From an uncultured Polymorphobacter sp. (GTDB lineage Bacteria > Pseudomonadota > Alphaproteobacteria > Sphingomonadales > Sphingomonadaceae): a stretch of DNA of 6,160 nt. The notes below the pieces were generated by a model. That model did not search any database, was not told where the DNA came from, and worked only from the letters and a program-made list of their open reading frames with translations. Position 1 is the stretch's first letter. Each line of letters begins with the position of its first letter. The stretch spans positions 1-6,160 of the forward strand of contig CALMPZ010000411.1 of NCBI GenBank assembly GCA_937871645.1. Reading direction: 5' to 3'. Of the stretch, positions 1-5,809 are shown one piece after another. The translations under genes were made by a program, and so were the position numbers.

Positions 1-378
1 GTGCGCCAGCACCGCTTCGAGCAGCGCCAGCGTCGCGGGCTGGACGCCCGAGGCACCGCGCGCGAGGCTCGCCATCTTGAGCGCCAGCATCAGCCGCACG
101 ACGTCGGCAGGCATCGGGTCACCGACCCCGGCGGCATGGCTGAGCACAATGTTGCGCTGGAGCGTCGCCAAGTCATCGGCTTCGATGCGTACCGACGCCA
201 GCTTGCCGAAGCCGGTGTTGACGCCGTAGACCGGCGCGCCCTTCGCGACGATGCGCGCGATGGTCGCCGCCGAAGCCGCGACACCGGCCTGATAGCCATC
301 GGCCAACCGCGCGGTTTCGCCGCGATAGATGCGGCGCCAGTCGGCGAGGGCCACCTTGCCCGGAACGAGGAGGATCAT
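1..378 (-). CDS. hutH: Histidine ammonia-lyase (histidase), N-terminal 126 residues; gene continues past the left edge
   Basis: HutH removes ammonia from L-histidine to give trans-urocanate, the first step of cytosolic histidine breakdown. Reading from the ATG at 376-378, 126 codons are visible without a stop. Diagnostic aromatic-amino-acid lyase blocks are present: [10 protein letters not shown] at residues 51-60 and [14 protein letters not shown] at about 73-86. By alignment from memory, Y51 and H81 correspond to the active-site Tyr53 and His83 of the Pseudomonas putida enzyme. The Ala-Ser-Gly triplet that forms the MIO prosthetic group should fall near residues 141-143, just outside the window, so catalytic competence cannot be checked here. 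The start ATG shares ATGA with the hutI stop, so hutH is the downstream and probably translationally coupled gene of a hutI-hutH operon. A good ribosome binding site, AAGGGAG, lies 7 bases upstream. Identification is very secure; the gene is about a quarter present. Confidence 0.95.
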   Translation of the reverse strand, partial: MILLVPGKVALADWRRIYRGETARLADGYQAGVAASAATIARIVAKGAPVYGVNTGFGKLASVRIEADDLATLQRNIVLSHAAGVGDPMPADVVRLMLALKMASLARGASGVQPATLALLEAVLAH

Positions 379-1571
379 GCCGGAACTCCCTTGACGATGC
401 GCGCGTGCAGCGGGTTGAAACCGAGCCGGTAGACCAGCTCGGCGGGGCGCTGAATGTCCCAGATCGCCAGGTCGCATTGCTGGCCCGGCGCGACGCTGCC
501 GATGTCATCGCGCCCCAGCGCCCGCGCGGCGTTGGCGGTGACGCCCATCAGGCACTCATCGACAGTCAGCCGGAACAGCGTCGCCGCCATGTTCATCGTC
601 GCGAGCAGCGAGGTCAGCGGCGAAGTGCCGGGGTTGCAATCGGTGGCGATTGCCAGCGGCACGCCCGCCGCGCGCAGCGCCTCGATCGGCGGTAGCTTGG
701 TCTCGCGCATGAAATAATAGGCGCCGGGCAGCAGCACCGCGACGGTGCCGGCCTTCGCCATCGCGGCGACGCCCTCGGCGCTGGTGTGTTCGAGGTGGTC
801 CGCCGATAGCGCGCCGAAATGCGCCGCCAGCGCCGCGCCTTCAAGGTTCGACAGCTGGTCGGCGTGCAGCTTGACGCGCAACCCGTGCAGCCCGGCGGCG
901 GTGAACACCCGCGCCACCTGCTTGGGCGTGAAGCCGATACCCTCGCAGAACGCGTCGACGGCGGTCGCCAGCCCGGCGGCAGCGACGAGTGGGATGATCG
1001 CGTCGCAGACGAGGTCGATATAGGCGTCGGCACTGCGCGCTTCGGGCGGCAGCGCATGTGCCCCGAGCAGGGTCGGGACGATGTTCACCGCGCGCTGCAC
1101 GCCGAGCTCGCGTGCCGCCCGCAACTGCTTGCATTCATTGGCGAGATCGAGGCCGTAGCCCGATTTGATTTCGATGGTGGTGACACCCTCGGCGAGCAGC
1201 GCATCGAGCCGCGGCAAGGCCTGTGCCACCAGATCGGCCTCGGTCGCGGCGCGCGTCGCGGCGACGGTCGAGACGATACCGCCACCGGCGCGCGCGATCT
1301 CCTCATAGCTCGCACCCGCCAGCCGCAGTTCGAATTCGTGCGCGCGGTCGCCGCCGTGGACGAGGTGCGTATGGCAGTCGATCAGTCCCGGGGTGATCCA
1401 GCGACCTTCGCAGTCATGGACATCGAGCGCATCGAGCCCCGCCGGCGCATCGGCAATGCTGCCCGCATAGACAATGCGGCCATCGAGGCTGGCGACCAAG
1501 GCATCATCCACTGCACCCGCGCCGGTGCACGGCAGCAGGCGGGCCTTGGTCCAGATGCGGTCGACGAGCAT
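375..1571 (-). CDS. hutI: Imidazolonepropionase
   Basis: HutI hydrolyses 4-imidazolone-5-propanoate to N-formimidoyl-L-glutamate, the third step of histidine degradation, in the cytosol. The 398-residue product has the usual family length and is intact. It is an amidohydrolase-fold metalloenzyme: the first metal pair is H67 and H69 in [20 protein letters not shown], a further metal histidine is H236 in KLHADQLSN, and D311 sits in [21 protein letters not shown] (about 133-142), [10 protein letters not shown] (168-177) and SADHLEH (256-262) are typical HutI blocks. The ATG at 1569-1571 gives a family-typical N terminus; its ribosome binding site is weak (only AGG about 8-10 bases upstream). The stop overlaps the hutH start by 4 bp. 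Upstream lies the divergent hutF and, between the two, a HutC-type operator, so HutC repression relieved by urocanate is expected. The function is about as certain as it can be without a search. Confidence 0.97.
   Translation of the reverse strand: MLVDRIWTKARLLPCTGAGAVDDALVASLDGRIVYAGSIADAPAGLDALDVHDCEGRWITPGLIDCHTHLVHGGDRAHEFELRLAGASYEEIARAGGGIVSTVAATRAATEADLVAQALPRLDALLAEGVTTIEIKSGYGLDLANECKQLRAARELGVQRAVNIVPTLLGAHALPPEARSADAYIDLVCDAIIPLVAAAGLATAVDAFCEGIGFTPKQVARVFTAAGLHGLRVKLHADQLSNLEGAALAAHFGALSADHLEHTSAEGVAAMAKAGTVAVLLPGAYYFMRETKLPPIEALRAAGVPLAIATDCNPGTSPLTSLLATMNMAATLFRLTVDECLMGVTANAARALGRDDIGSVAPGQQCDLAIWDIQRPAELVYRLGFNPLHARIVKGVPA
386..392 (-). promoter_or_regulatory. Ribosome binding site of hutH, inside the 3' end of hutI
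   Basis: The minus strand reads AAGGGAG here, a near-complete anti-16S match, with 7 bases before the hutH ATG at 378. It lies inside hutI and fixes the hutH start. It also means hutH can recruit ribosomes itself as well as through the 4-bp stop/start overlap. Confidence 0.7.
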
Positions 1572-1603
1572 GGCGGAACCTGAAAGCTGTGGCGGTGCGG
1601 TTT

Positions 1604-1619
1604 ATTTGTCTATACATAT
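1604..1619. promoter_or_regulatory. Candidate HutC operator in the hutI/hutF divergent spacer
   Basis: The core GTCTATAC at 1608-1615 matches the HutC-subfamily GntR operator pattern GT-N-TA-N-AC exactly. It is extended to the imperfect palindrome TGTCTATACA (1607-1616), with further matching A/T pairs at 1604-1605 and 1618-1619. It is the only match to this pattern I found in the window, and it lies in the spacer between the two divergent hut arms, with hutC itself in one arm. It overlaps the -10 element of the candidate hutI promoter. What I see is the motif and its position; repression and autoregulation by HutC are inferred from the family. Confidence 0.72.
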
Positions 1620-1636
1620 TCACGGGCGTGATGCAA
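1609..1636 (-). promoter_or_regulatory. Candidate sigma70-type promoter for hutI-hutH
   Basis: On the minus strand TTGCAT (1631-1636) and TATAGA (1609-1614) are separated by 16 bp, with transcription expected to start near 1602, about 30 bases before the hutI ATG. The -35 box is weak (3 of 6 consensus positions) and the -10 box moderate (4 of 6). The -10 lies inside the HutC-type operator, the arrangement expected for simple repression. I could not find an equally convincing promoter for hutF on the plus strand; TTGTCT at 1606-1611 is only a weak -35 candidate. Confidence 0.4.
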
Positions 1637-1665
1637 TGTCCAGCAGCAAGCCAATGGGATGGTCG

Positions 1666-3015
1666 ATGCAGAGTTTCTGGTTCAGCGCAGCGCTGCTGCC
1701 CGACGGCTGGGCGAAGTCGGTGCGCGTTGCAGTCGATGGCGCGGGGCTGATCGCCGCCATTACCGCCGACACCGCGCCGCAGCCCGGTGATTCGCGCCAC
1801 GGCGTGCTGTTGCCGGGCATGGGAAATCTCCACAGCCATGCCTTCCAGCGCGGTATGGCGGGGCTCGCCGAAGTACGTGGCGACAGCACCGACAGCTTCT
1901 GGACCTGGCGCGACACGATGTACCGCTTCGTCGACCGGCTCGACCCCGATGCGCTGGCCGCCATCGCGGCGCTCGCCTATGTCGAGATGCTGGAGGCCGG
2001 CTTCACCCGCGTCGGCGAGTTCCACTATCTGCACCATGACTTGACCGGCGCGCCCTATGCCGAGCGCGGCGCGATGGCAGCAGCGCTCGCCGCCGCCGCA
2101 GCCGAAACCGGCATCGCGCTGACTTTGCTGCCGGTATTCTACGCCACTGCCGACTTCGGCGGCGTGCCCGCCAATCCGGCGCAACGGCGCTTCGTCAATA
2201 GCCTCGACAGCTATGCGCGGCTCCACGACGCCAGCCGCACGGCCATCGCTGAACTCGATGACAGCCGCATCGGCATCGCGCCGCACTCGCTACGCGCCGT
2301 CACGCCCGCGCAACTGCACGCACTTCTGCCGCTCGCCGCCCCCGTCCACATCCACATCGCCGAACAGCAACGCGAGGTCGACGCCTGCTTCGCCTGGAGC
2401 GGTGCGCGACCGGTCGAATGGCTACTCGCCAACACCCCCGTCGATGCCGACTGGTGCCTCGTCCACGCCACGCACATCACACCCGCCGAACGCGCCGGAC
2501 TCATCGCCAGCGGCGCGGTCGCCGGCCTGTGCCCGGTCACCGAAGCCAACCTCGGCGACGGCATTTTCCCGGCACGCGGTTTCATCGCCGAGGGTGGCCG
2601 CTGGGGTATCGGCTCGGACTCGAACGTCGCAATCGACTTGGCTGAAGAACTGCGCACGCTCGAATACGGCCAGCGCCTGCTGCACCAGTCGCGCAACCTG
2701 CTCGGCGGCGCCTACGCCTCGACCGGCGCCGGGCTGTTCGCGGGTGCGCTGGCGGGCGGGCAGCAGGCGCTGCACGGCACAGCTTTCTCCATCGGTGCGC
2801 CCGCCGACTTCGTCACGCTTGCCGCCGACCATCCGGCGTTTGTGGGTCGCGACGGCGATGCCTTGCTCGCTGCGCTGGTCTTCAGCGGTCGCCGCGATGT
2901 GATCGACGGCGTCTGGCGGCGTGGCCGGCAGGTCGTTGCCGCAGGTCGCCACGCCGCGCGCGATACCGTCACCGCGCGCTATCTGGCGGTGATGCGCAAG
3001 GTCCTCGCCGCGTGA
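1666..3015 (+). CDS. hutF: Formimidoylglutamate deiminase
   Basis: HutF converts N-formimidoyl-L-glutamate to N-formyl-L-glutamate and ammonia. This marks the five-step histidine route, which ends with HutG releasing formate and glutamate. The 449-residue product is of normal length. Amidohydrolase metal ligands are visible: H56 and H58 in GMGNLHSHAFQRGMAG, H230 in VHIHIAEQ and D318 in GIGSDSNV. E233, H267 (LVHATH), and H207/R210 (APHSLRA) match known active-site positions of the Pseudomonas enzyme. The frame is open upstream to 1474 with ATGs at 1570, 1636 and 1654, but the ATG at 1666 is preferred: HutF proteins begin MQ..WF right before the first strand, and earlier starts would translate part of the spacer (the one at 1570 would also run through the operator). 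A GGGAT ribosome-binding-like stretch sits at 1656-1660. The stop overlaps the hutC GTG by 4 bp. Function is very secure; the exact start is moderately secure. Confidence 0.95.
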   Translation: MQSFWFSAALLPDGWAKSVRVAVDGAGLIAAITADTAPQPGDSRHGVLLPGMGNLHSHAFQRGMAGLAEVRGDSTDSFWTWRDTMYRFVDRLDPDALAAIAALAYVEMLEAGFTRVGEFHYLHHDLTGAPYAERGAMAAALAAAAAETGIALTLLPVFYATADFGGVPANPAQRRFVNSLDSYARLHDASRTAIAELDDSRIGIAPHSLRAVTPAQLHALLPLAAPVHIHIAEQQREVDACFAWSGARPVEWLLANTPVDADWCLVHATHITPAERAGLIASGAVAGLCPVTEANLGDGIFPARGFIAEGGRWGIGSDSNVAIDLAEELRTLEYGQRLLHQSRNLLGGAYASTGAGLFAGALAGGQQALHGTAFSIGAPADFVTLAADHPAFVGRDGDALLAALVFSGRRDVIDGVWRRGRQVVAAGRHAARDTVTARYLAVMRKVLAA

Positions 3016-3740
3016 GAGCGCCGCCGCTGCATGTCCGCATCGGTGCCGATATCGAGGCGCAGATCATGTCGGGCGCATGGAAGCCCGGCCACCGCATCCC
3101 CGCCGAACATGAGCTGATGGCGCAATACGACTGCGCGCGCATGACGGTCAGCAAGGCGCTGTCACGGCTCGCCGCCAGCGGCCTGATCGAGCGCCGCCGC
3201 CGCGCCGGCAGCTTTGTGGCCGCGCCGCCGCTGCACCATGCGGCGCTGAGCATTCCCGACATTCGCGCCGATATCGAAGCGCATGGCCGGGGCTACCGGC
3301 TCGACTTGCTGGCGCGCCGCGAACGCACCGCCAGCGCCGCCGATCGCGCCGCGCTGCAGATCAAAGGCGGCACCGTACTGGCGCTGCGCTGCCTGCATTT
3401 TGCCGACGACGCGCCCTATGCGCTGGAGGAGCGGCTGATCAACCTCGGCGTCGTCCCCGAAGCGGCGGCGGTCGATTTCAGCACCGAGCCGCCCGGCAGC
3501 TGGCTGCTCGGCCATGTGCCATGGACCGAGGCCGAGCACAGCATCGCTGCTGTCGGTGCCGATGCCGACACTGCCGCCGCACTGAAGCTTGAGCGCGGCG
3601 CTGCCTGCCTGCGGCTGGAGCGCTGGACATGGTACGACGCCGGCGCTGCTGTCGCGCCCGAACGCATCACCTGGGTGCGTCAGACGTTCCCCGGCAACGC
3701 CTTCATTCTTTCGGCGCACTTTTCGGCGCGCGGGGCTTAG
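3012..3740 (+). CDS. hutC: Histidine utilisation repressor, GntR family (HutC subfamily)
   Basis: HutC is a cytosolic repressor of hut genes that releases DNA on binding urocanate. The 242-residue product has an N-terminal GntR winged helix-turn-helix at about residues 5-70: HVRIGADIEAQIMSGAWKPG, then HRIPAEHELM, with the recognition helix around MTVSKALSRLAASG (44-57) and the wing RRRRAGSFVA. A UTRA ligand-binding domain follows at about 78-236, including the family-typical YALEERLIN (136-144) and a C-terminal TWVRQTFPGNAF-like strand. The GTG start at 3012-3014 shares GTGA with the hutF stop, and AAGG about 10 bases upstream can serve as ribosome binding site. Co-transcription with hutF, and a HutC-type operator upstream of hutF, imply negative autoregulation. 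The last 38 bp overlap the convergent channel gene. The HutC assignment rests on the family match plus location; other UTRA regulators are unlikely here. Confidence 0.92.
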   Translation: MRAPPLHVRIGADIEAQIMSGAWKPGHRIPAEHELMAQYDCARMTVSKALSRLAASGLIERRRRAGSFVAAPPLHHAALSIPDIRADIEAHGRGYRLDLLARRERTASAADRAALQIKGGTVLALRCLHFADDAPYALEERLINLGVVPEAAAVDFSTEPPGSWLLGHVPWTEAEHSIAAVGADADTAAALKLERGAACLRLERWTWYDAGAAVAPERITWVRQTFPGNAFILSAHFSARGA

Positions 3741-4170
3741 GCTTGGCAACGTCCTTGAGCCGGCCCTCGCCGAACTGAATCGCGCCGATCAGCACCGCCG
3801 TGGTGATGCCGAACATCAGCAGCCCGGTCGCGGCCTCGAGCGGCGCCAGCAATCGCGTCGGCGGCTTGAGCACGAGGTCGCCGTAGCCCAGCGAGGTGAA
3901 CGTCACGCCCGAAAAATACAGCGCGGCCTCGGCATCGTCGAACAGGTCGAGCAATCCGTACAGCCCGGCCCAGATCGCGATCTGCACGATGACCCCGGCC
4001 ATCAGCAGCACCATGACGGCGGCGATGCGGACAAAGCCGGCAACCGGTGCGCTGCGCGCTTCGCTGCCACGTGCGGAAACCGAAAAATAGCGAATGGCGA
4101 GCAGGATCGTGGCGATCTGCACTGACAGGCACAGCACCATCGCCACCAGCGCCAGCAGAAGCACCTTCAT
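3703..4170 (-). CDS. Small potassium-channel-like membrane protein (Ion_trans_2 type pore)
   Basis: The 155-residue protein has three hydrophobic segments, at about residues 3-26, 46-73 and 107-131. Between the last two is a pore-helix-like stretch ending in the selectivity-filter sequence TSLGYGD (92-98), a close relative of the potassium-channel TVGYGD signature. Segments 2 and 3 plus the loop form the standard two-helix pore module, which in the family assembles as a tetramer in the inner membrane. The first helix is extra. There is no recognisable RCK/TrkA-N or other cytoplasmic gating domain; the C-terminal tail is a short Lys/Pro-rich stretch (about 139-155). Potassium selectivity is inferred from the filter only, and gating is unknown. 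The ATG at 4168-4170 is 34 bp after the AI-2E-family gene and in the same direction, so the two may be co-transcribed. Its 3' end overlaps convergent hutC by 38 bp. No functional link to histidine degradation is apparent. Confidence 0.85.
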   Translation of the reverse strand: MKVLLLALVAMVLCLSVQIATILLAIRYFSVSARGSEARSAPVAGFVRIAAVMVLLMAGVIVQIAIWAGLYGLLDLFDDAEAALYFSGVTFTSLGYGDLVLKPPTRLLAPLEAATGLLMFGITTAVLIGAIQFGEGRLKDVAKPKPRAPKSAPKE

Positions 4171-4204
4171 CGCGAAGTTGCGGTCCTGGCCGCGGCGCCG
4201 GCCG

Positions 4205-5287
4205 TCATGGCCGCGGCGCGGGCGGGCGCGCCCAGTCGATCAGCAGCACATAGGCGATGCCGAGCACCACCGGCCCGACGAACAGCCCGACCAGCCCGCC
4301 GGCAATCATGCCACCGATGACGCCGATCAGGATGACCGGCATCGGCACATCGAGCCCGCGGCCGAGCAGCAGCGGCTTGAGCACCGCATCGCTCAGCCCG
4401 GCAATCGTCGTCCATATCGCGAACACGATGGCCTGCGTCGTCGGCAGCGTGGCGAAGGCAAATATCATCACCGGCAGGCCGACGAGGACAGCCGGCACCT
4501 GGACGATGCCGAGCAGCATCACCGCCAGCGCCAGCAGCCCGGCACCTGGCGTGCCGATGACGAAGAAGCCGATGCCCATCAGCAGCGCCTGGATGAATGC
4601 CACGCCGATAACGCCGTTGGTGACGCCGCGAATGGTCGATACCGACAGCGCCGCAAAGCGGTCGCCGGCTTCGCGGCCGCCCGTCAGCCGCGCCAGCACG
4701 TCGCGCGCGAAAGTCGCTGCCGGCGTGCCATAGGCGATGATGATCGACGCGATGACCAGCGCCGCGATGAACGTCAGCACTGCCGTCGACAGCCCGCCGA
4801 CAAAGCCGCCGAGCCATGTCACCACATCGGTCAGGAACGGCCGGTAGCGTTCGACGGCGGCGGGCAGGTTGGTTTCCATCAGGCTCCACGCCGCCGCGAG
4901 CTTGGCGCCGATGACCGGCAATGTCGCCAAGCGCGGCGGTGCCGGCGGCAGCGCCAACGTGCCGGCCTTGAGGTCGTGCAGCACGTCGATCAACGAGTTG
5001 GCAACCGAGGCGACGACGATCAGAAACGGCACCAGCAGCAGCGCCGTCAGCACCGCGCCGATGATCGTCGCGGTGGCGGAATTGCCCAGCCCGGTACGCC
5101 GGCGCAGCATCTGGTGCAGCGGATACAGGATGACCGCCAGAATGACCGACCATGCCAGCAGCCCGATGAACGGTCGGGTGATCGCGAAACTGGCAAACAG
5201 CAACGCCGCAATCGCCGTCAGCCGCAGCACAACATCCAGCGTTGCCGTGCGCGCGGAATCCTCCCGCTCGGACTTCAGATTCGCCAT
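4205..5287 (-). CDS. AI-2E family (UPF0118/PerM-like) membrane permease
   Basis: A 360-residue polytopic inner-membrane protein with the AI-2E family layout: two N-terminal helices (about 19-58), a helix near 73-98, a longer hydrophilic loop (about 100-155), then several helices to residue 350. Signature stretches are IGVAFIQALLMGIGFFVIG (227-245) and, near the C terminus, LSDAVLKPLLLGRGLDVPMP (298-317) followed by ILIGVIGGMIAGGLVGLFVGP (319-339). Some members export autoinducer-2 (TqsA) and others act as sodium/proton antiporters, so the substrate cannot be read from sequence; the family name should not be taken as evidence for quorum sensing. The ATG at 5285-5287, preceded by GGGG at 5-6 bases distance, is chosen over an in-frame TTG at 5311 that would add eight residues. 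A candidate promoter is found 37 bp upstream. The channel gene follows 34 bp downstream. Length and motifs are normal for the family. Confidence 0.92.
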   Translation of the reverse strand: MANLKSEREDSARTATLDVVLRLTAIAALLFASFAITRPFIGLLAWSVILAVILYPLHQMLRRRTGLGNSATATIIGAVLTALLLVPFLIVVASVANSLIDVLHDLKAGTLALPPAPPRLATLPVIGAKLAAAWSLMETNLPAAVERYRPFLTDVVTWLGGFVGGLSTAVLTFIAALVIASIIIAYGTPAATFARDVLARLTGGREAGDRFAALSVSTIRGVTNGVIGVAFIQALLMGIGFFVIGTPGAGLLALAVMLLGIVQVPAVLVGLPVMIFAFATLPTTQAIVFAIWTTIAGLSDAVLKPLLLGRGLDVPMPVILIGVIGGMIAGGLVGLFVGPVVLGIAYVLLIDWARPPAPRP

Positions 5288-5323
5288 GAAAACCCCGCAC
5301 AATGCCCGCAAAACGATCGCCTG

Positions 5324-5352
5324 ATTAGACTCCTCGCCCCGCCGAAATGCAA
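5324..5352 (-). promoter_or_regulatory. Candidate sigma70-type promoter for the permease-channel pair
   Basis: The minus strand has TTGCAT (5347-5352), a 17-bp spacer and TCTAAT (5324-5329; 5 of 6 matches to the -10 consensus). Transcription would start near 5317, giving a leader of about 30 bases to the ATG at 5287. The -35 hexamer is the same TTGCAT as in the candidate hutI promoter. The leader also supports the ATG at 5287 over the TTG at 5311, which would lie only about 6 bases from the start site. Confidence 0.5.
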
Positions 5353-5383
5353 GACGCCCGCGCGCCGATCTGCATCCGGGTTA

Positions 5384-5509
5384 CCGACACGAAAAAGCGC
5401 ATTGGCGCCCGTGTTGGCTGATCGAGCACCTCCTGCAGTCATGCGCCTGGCAGTCTTGTTGACCCAGCTGCCGGGCTACGCAAGCTCTGGCCCCGATCCA
5501 CAGCCAGGC
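5384..5509 (+). other. Cluster of predicted stem-loops in a gene-free stretch; possible structured RNA
   Basis: This is the centre of the 298-bp gap between the permease start and tRNA-Cys. Stem 1 pairs CCGACACG (5384-5391) with CGTGTTGG (5410-5417), with an inner GCGC/GCGC stem (5397-5400 with 5405-5408) closing an ATTG loop. Stem 2 pairs GCCTGGCAG (5445-5453) with CTGCCGGGC (5468-5476). A short third stem pairs CTGGC (5487-5491) with GCCAG (5503-5507); the latter can alternatively pair with GCCTGGC of stem 2 as GCCAGGC (5503-5509). The single imperfect pair in stems 1 and 2 is G.U or U.G if the plus strand is the RNA, but C.A or A.C on the minus strand, so a plus-strand transcript fits better. 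I recognise no known RNA family, no protein-coding frame and no terminal T-run. In GC-rich DNA such stems can also occur by chance. Confidence 0.25.
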
Positions 5510-5552
5510 ACGTCACGCAAAATTGCCGACGCTTGAATGCCCCGGATGGCGT

Positions 5553-5584
5553 GAAGAATATAAAATATAAACAATAAGTTAGAA
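5553..5584. other. AT-rich tract just downstream of tRNA-Cys, with tandem ATATAAA repeat
   Basis: About 32 bases with very few G or C lie in a locus of about two-thirds G+C, including ATATAAA twice in tandem (5558-5564 and 5565-5571). It begins directly after the CCA end of the tRNA in the direction of tRNA transcription, where the minus-strand transcript would be U-rich. It may aid termination of the tRNA transcript, although there is no independent GC hairpin before it. It might alternatively be a relic of an insertion beside the tRNA, since tRNA 3' ends are common integration sites, but I found no duplicated tRNA 3' end or integrase in the window. Confidence 0.3.
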
Positions 5585-5585
5585 G

Positions 5586-5659
5586 TGGAGGCCCGACCGG
5601 GAATCGAACCCGGGTTCACGGATTTGCAGTCCGTTACGTCACCACTCCGCCATCGGGCC
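5586..5659 (-). tRNA. tRNA-Cys (anticodon GCA)
   Basis: A complete 74-nucleotide tRNA including an encoded 3' CCA (minus strand of 5586-5588). The acceptor stem GGCCCGA pairs perfectly with TCGGGCC. The anticodon arm is ACGGA-CTGCAAA-TCCGT with anticodon GCA (complement of 5625-5627), which reads UGC and UGU cysteine codons. A four-base variable loop is followed by the T arm CCGGG-TTCGATT-CCCGG. The discriminator base is T (U73), a known cysteine identity element, which supports the assignment. A weak possible promoter is TTGCGC (5712-5717), a 17-bp spacer and TAAGGG (5689-5694). A small leader hairpin GTCGC/GCGAC lies at 5665-5679. It stands alone, with no neighbouring tRNA in the window. 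Confidence 0.98.
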
Positions 5660-5688
5660 AAGCCGTCGCTTGCTGCGACAGAGGCGCT

Positions 5689-5717
5689 CCCTTAGCAATG
5701 CCGCTTGGCGAGCGCAA
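5689..5717 (-). promoter_or_regulatory. Weak candidate promoter for tRNA-Cys
   Basis: The minus strand reads TTGCGC (5712-5717), 17 bp, then TAAGGG (5689-5694), about 30 bases before the tRNA 5' end. Spacing is ideal and TTG starts the -35 box, but the -10 box is poor (TA plus little else). It is offered only because a promoter is needed in this short stretch and nothing better is visible. Confidence 0.22.
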
Positions 5718-5754
5718 CCTAGACCGCTAATGCACTGTGACACGCATATTCTGA

Positions 5755-5783
5755 TTGCCGCTCAGCTGTATTATACGTATAAG
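5755..5783 (+). promoter_or_regulatory. Candidate sigma70-type promoter for the methyltransferase-like gene
   Basis: TTGCCG (5755-5760; 4 of 6 consensus matches), a 17-bp spacer and TATAAG (5778-5783; 5 of 6) give the best promoter match in the window. Transcription would begin near 5790, leaving about 20 bases of leader before the GTG start, with AGGA at 5800-5803 as ribosome binding site. A perfect palindrome overlaps the -10 box. Confidence 0.6.
5771..5782. repeat. Perfect 12-bp palindrome TTATACGTATAA over a -10 box
   Basis: TTATACGTATAA is a perfect inverted repeat with no loop; the next flanking bases (A and G) do not pair. It covers nearly all of the candidate -10 hexamer at 5778-5783. 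Symmetric sequence at this position is typical of a repressor binding site, but it does not match the HutC pattern and I cannot name a binder. A chance product of an AT-rich -10 region remains possible. Confidence 0.4.
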
Positions 5784-5809
5784 TCACCTTCAGACAGACA
5801 GGACTCCCC

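Noticed and set aside
1..432. 143-codon plus-strand frame over the left edge
   Set aside because: Antisense to hutH, whose N-terminal family motifs are unmistakable on the minus strand.
819..1583. 254-codon plus-strand open frame inside hutI
   Set aside because: Antisense shadow of hutI; the opposite strand encodes an intact, motif-complete imidazolonepropionase.
1474..1665. 64-residue N-terminal extension of HutF
   Set aside because: It would run antisense into hutI and through the operator, and has no similarity to HutF N termini; the ATG at 1666 gives the family-typical start.
1504..2286. 260-codon minus-strand open frame opposite hutF
   Set aside because: Runs across the divergent promoter spacer and opposite the HutF catalytic region; no recognisable features.
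4171..4208. 13-codon frame starting in an ATGA overlap at the permease stop
   Set aside because: It ends after 13 codons at the channel start; too short and Ala/Thr/Arg-rich, although it could act as a coupling leader. No supporting ribosome binding site.
4167..5300. 377-codon open frame on the minus strand offset from the permease
   Set aside because: It overlaps the permease almost entirely in another frame and reads as low-complexity Arg/Ala/Gly with no transmembrane or domain pattern.
4094..5536. 480-codon open frame on the plus strand opposite the permease
   Set aside because: Composition is an Arg/Gln/Asp/His-rich shadow of a GC-rich gene on the other strand; it has no domain-like pattern, and the permease frame carries clear family motifs and membrane helices.
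5476..5661. 61-codon minus-strand frame beginning MARWRSGDVTDCKS
   Set aside because: It is the conceptual translation of the tRNA-Cys gene plus flank, a well-known kind of spurious open frame.
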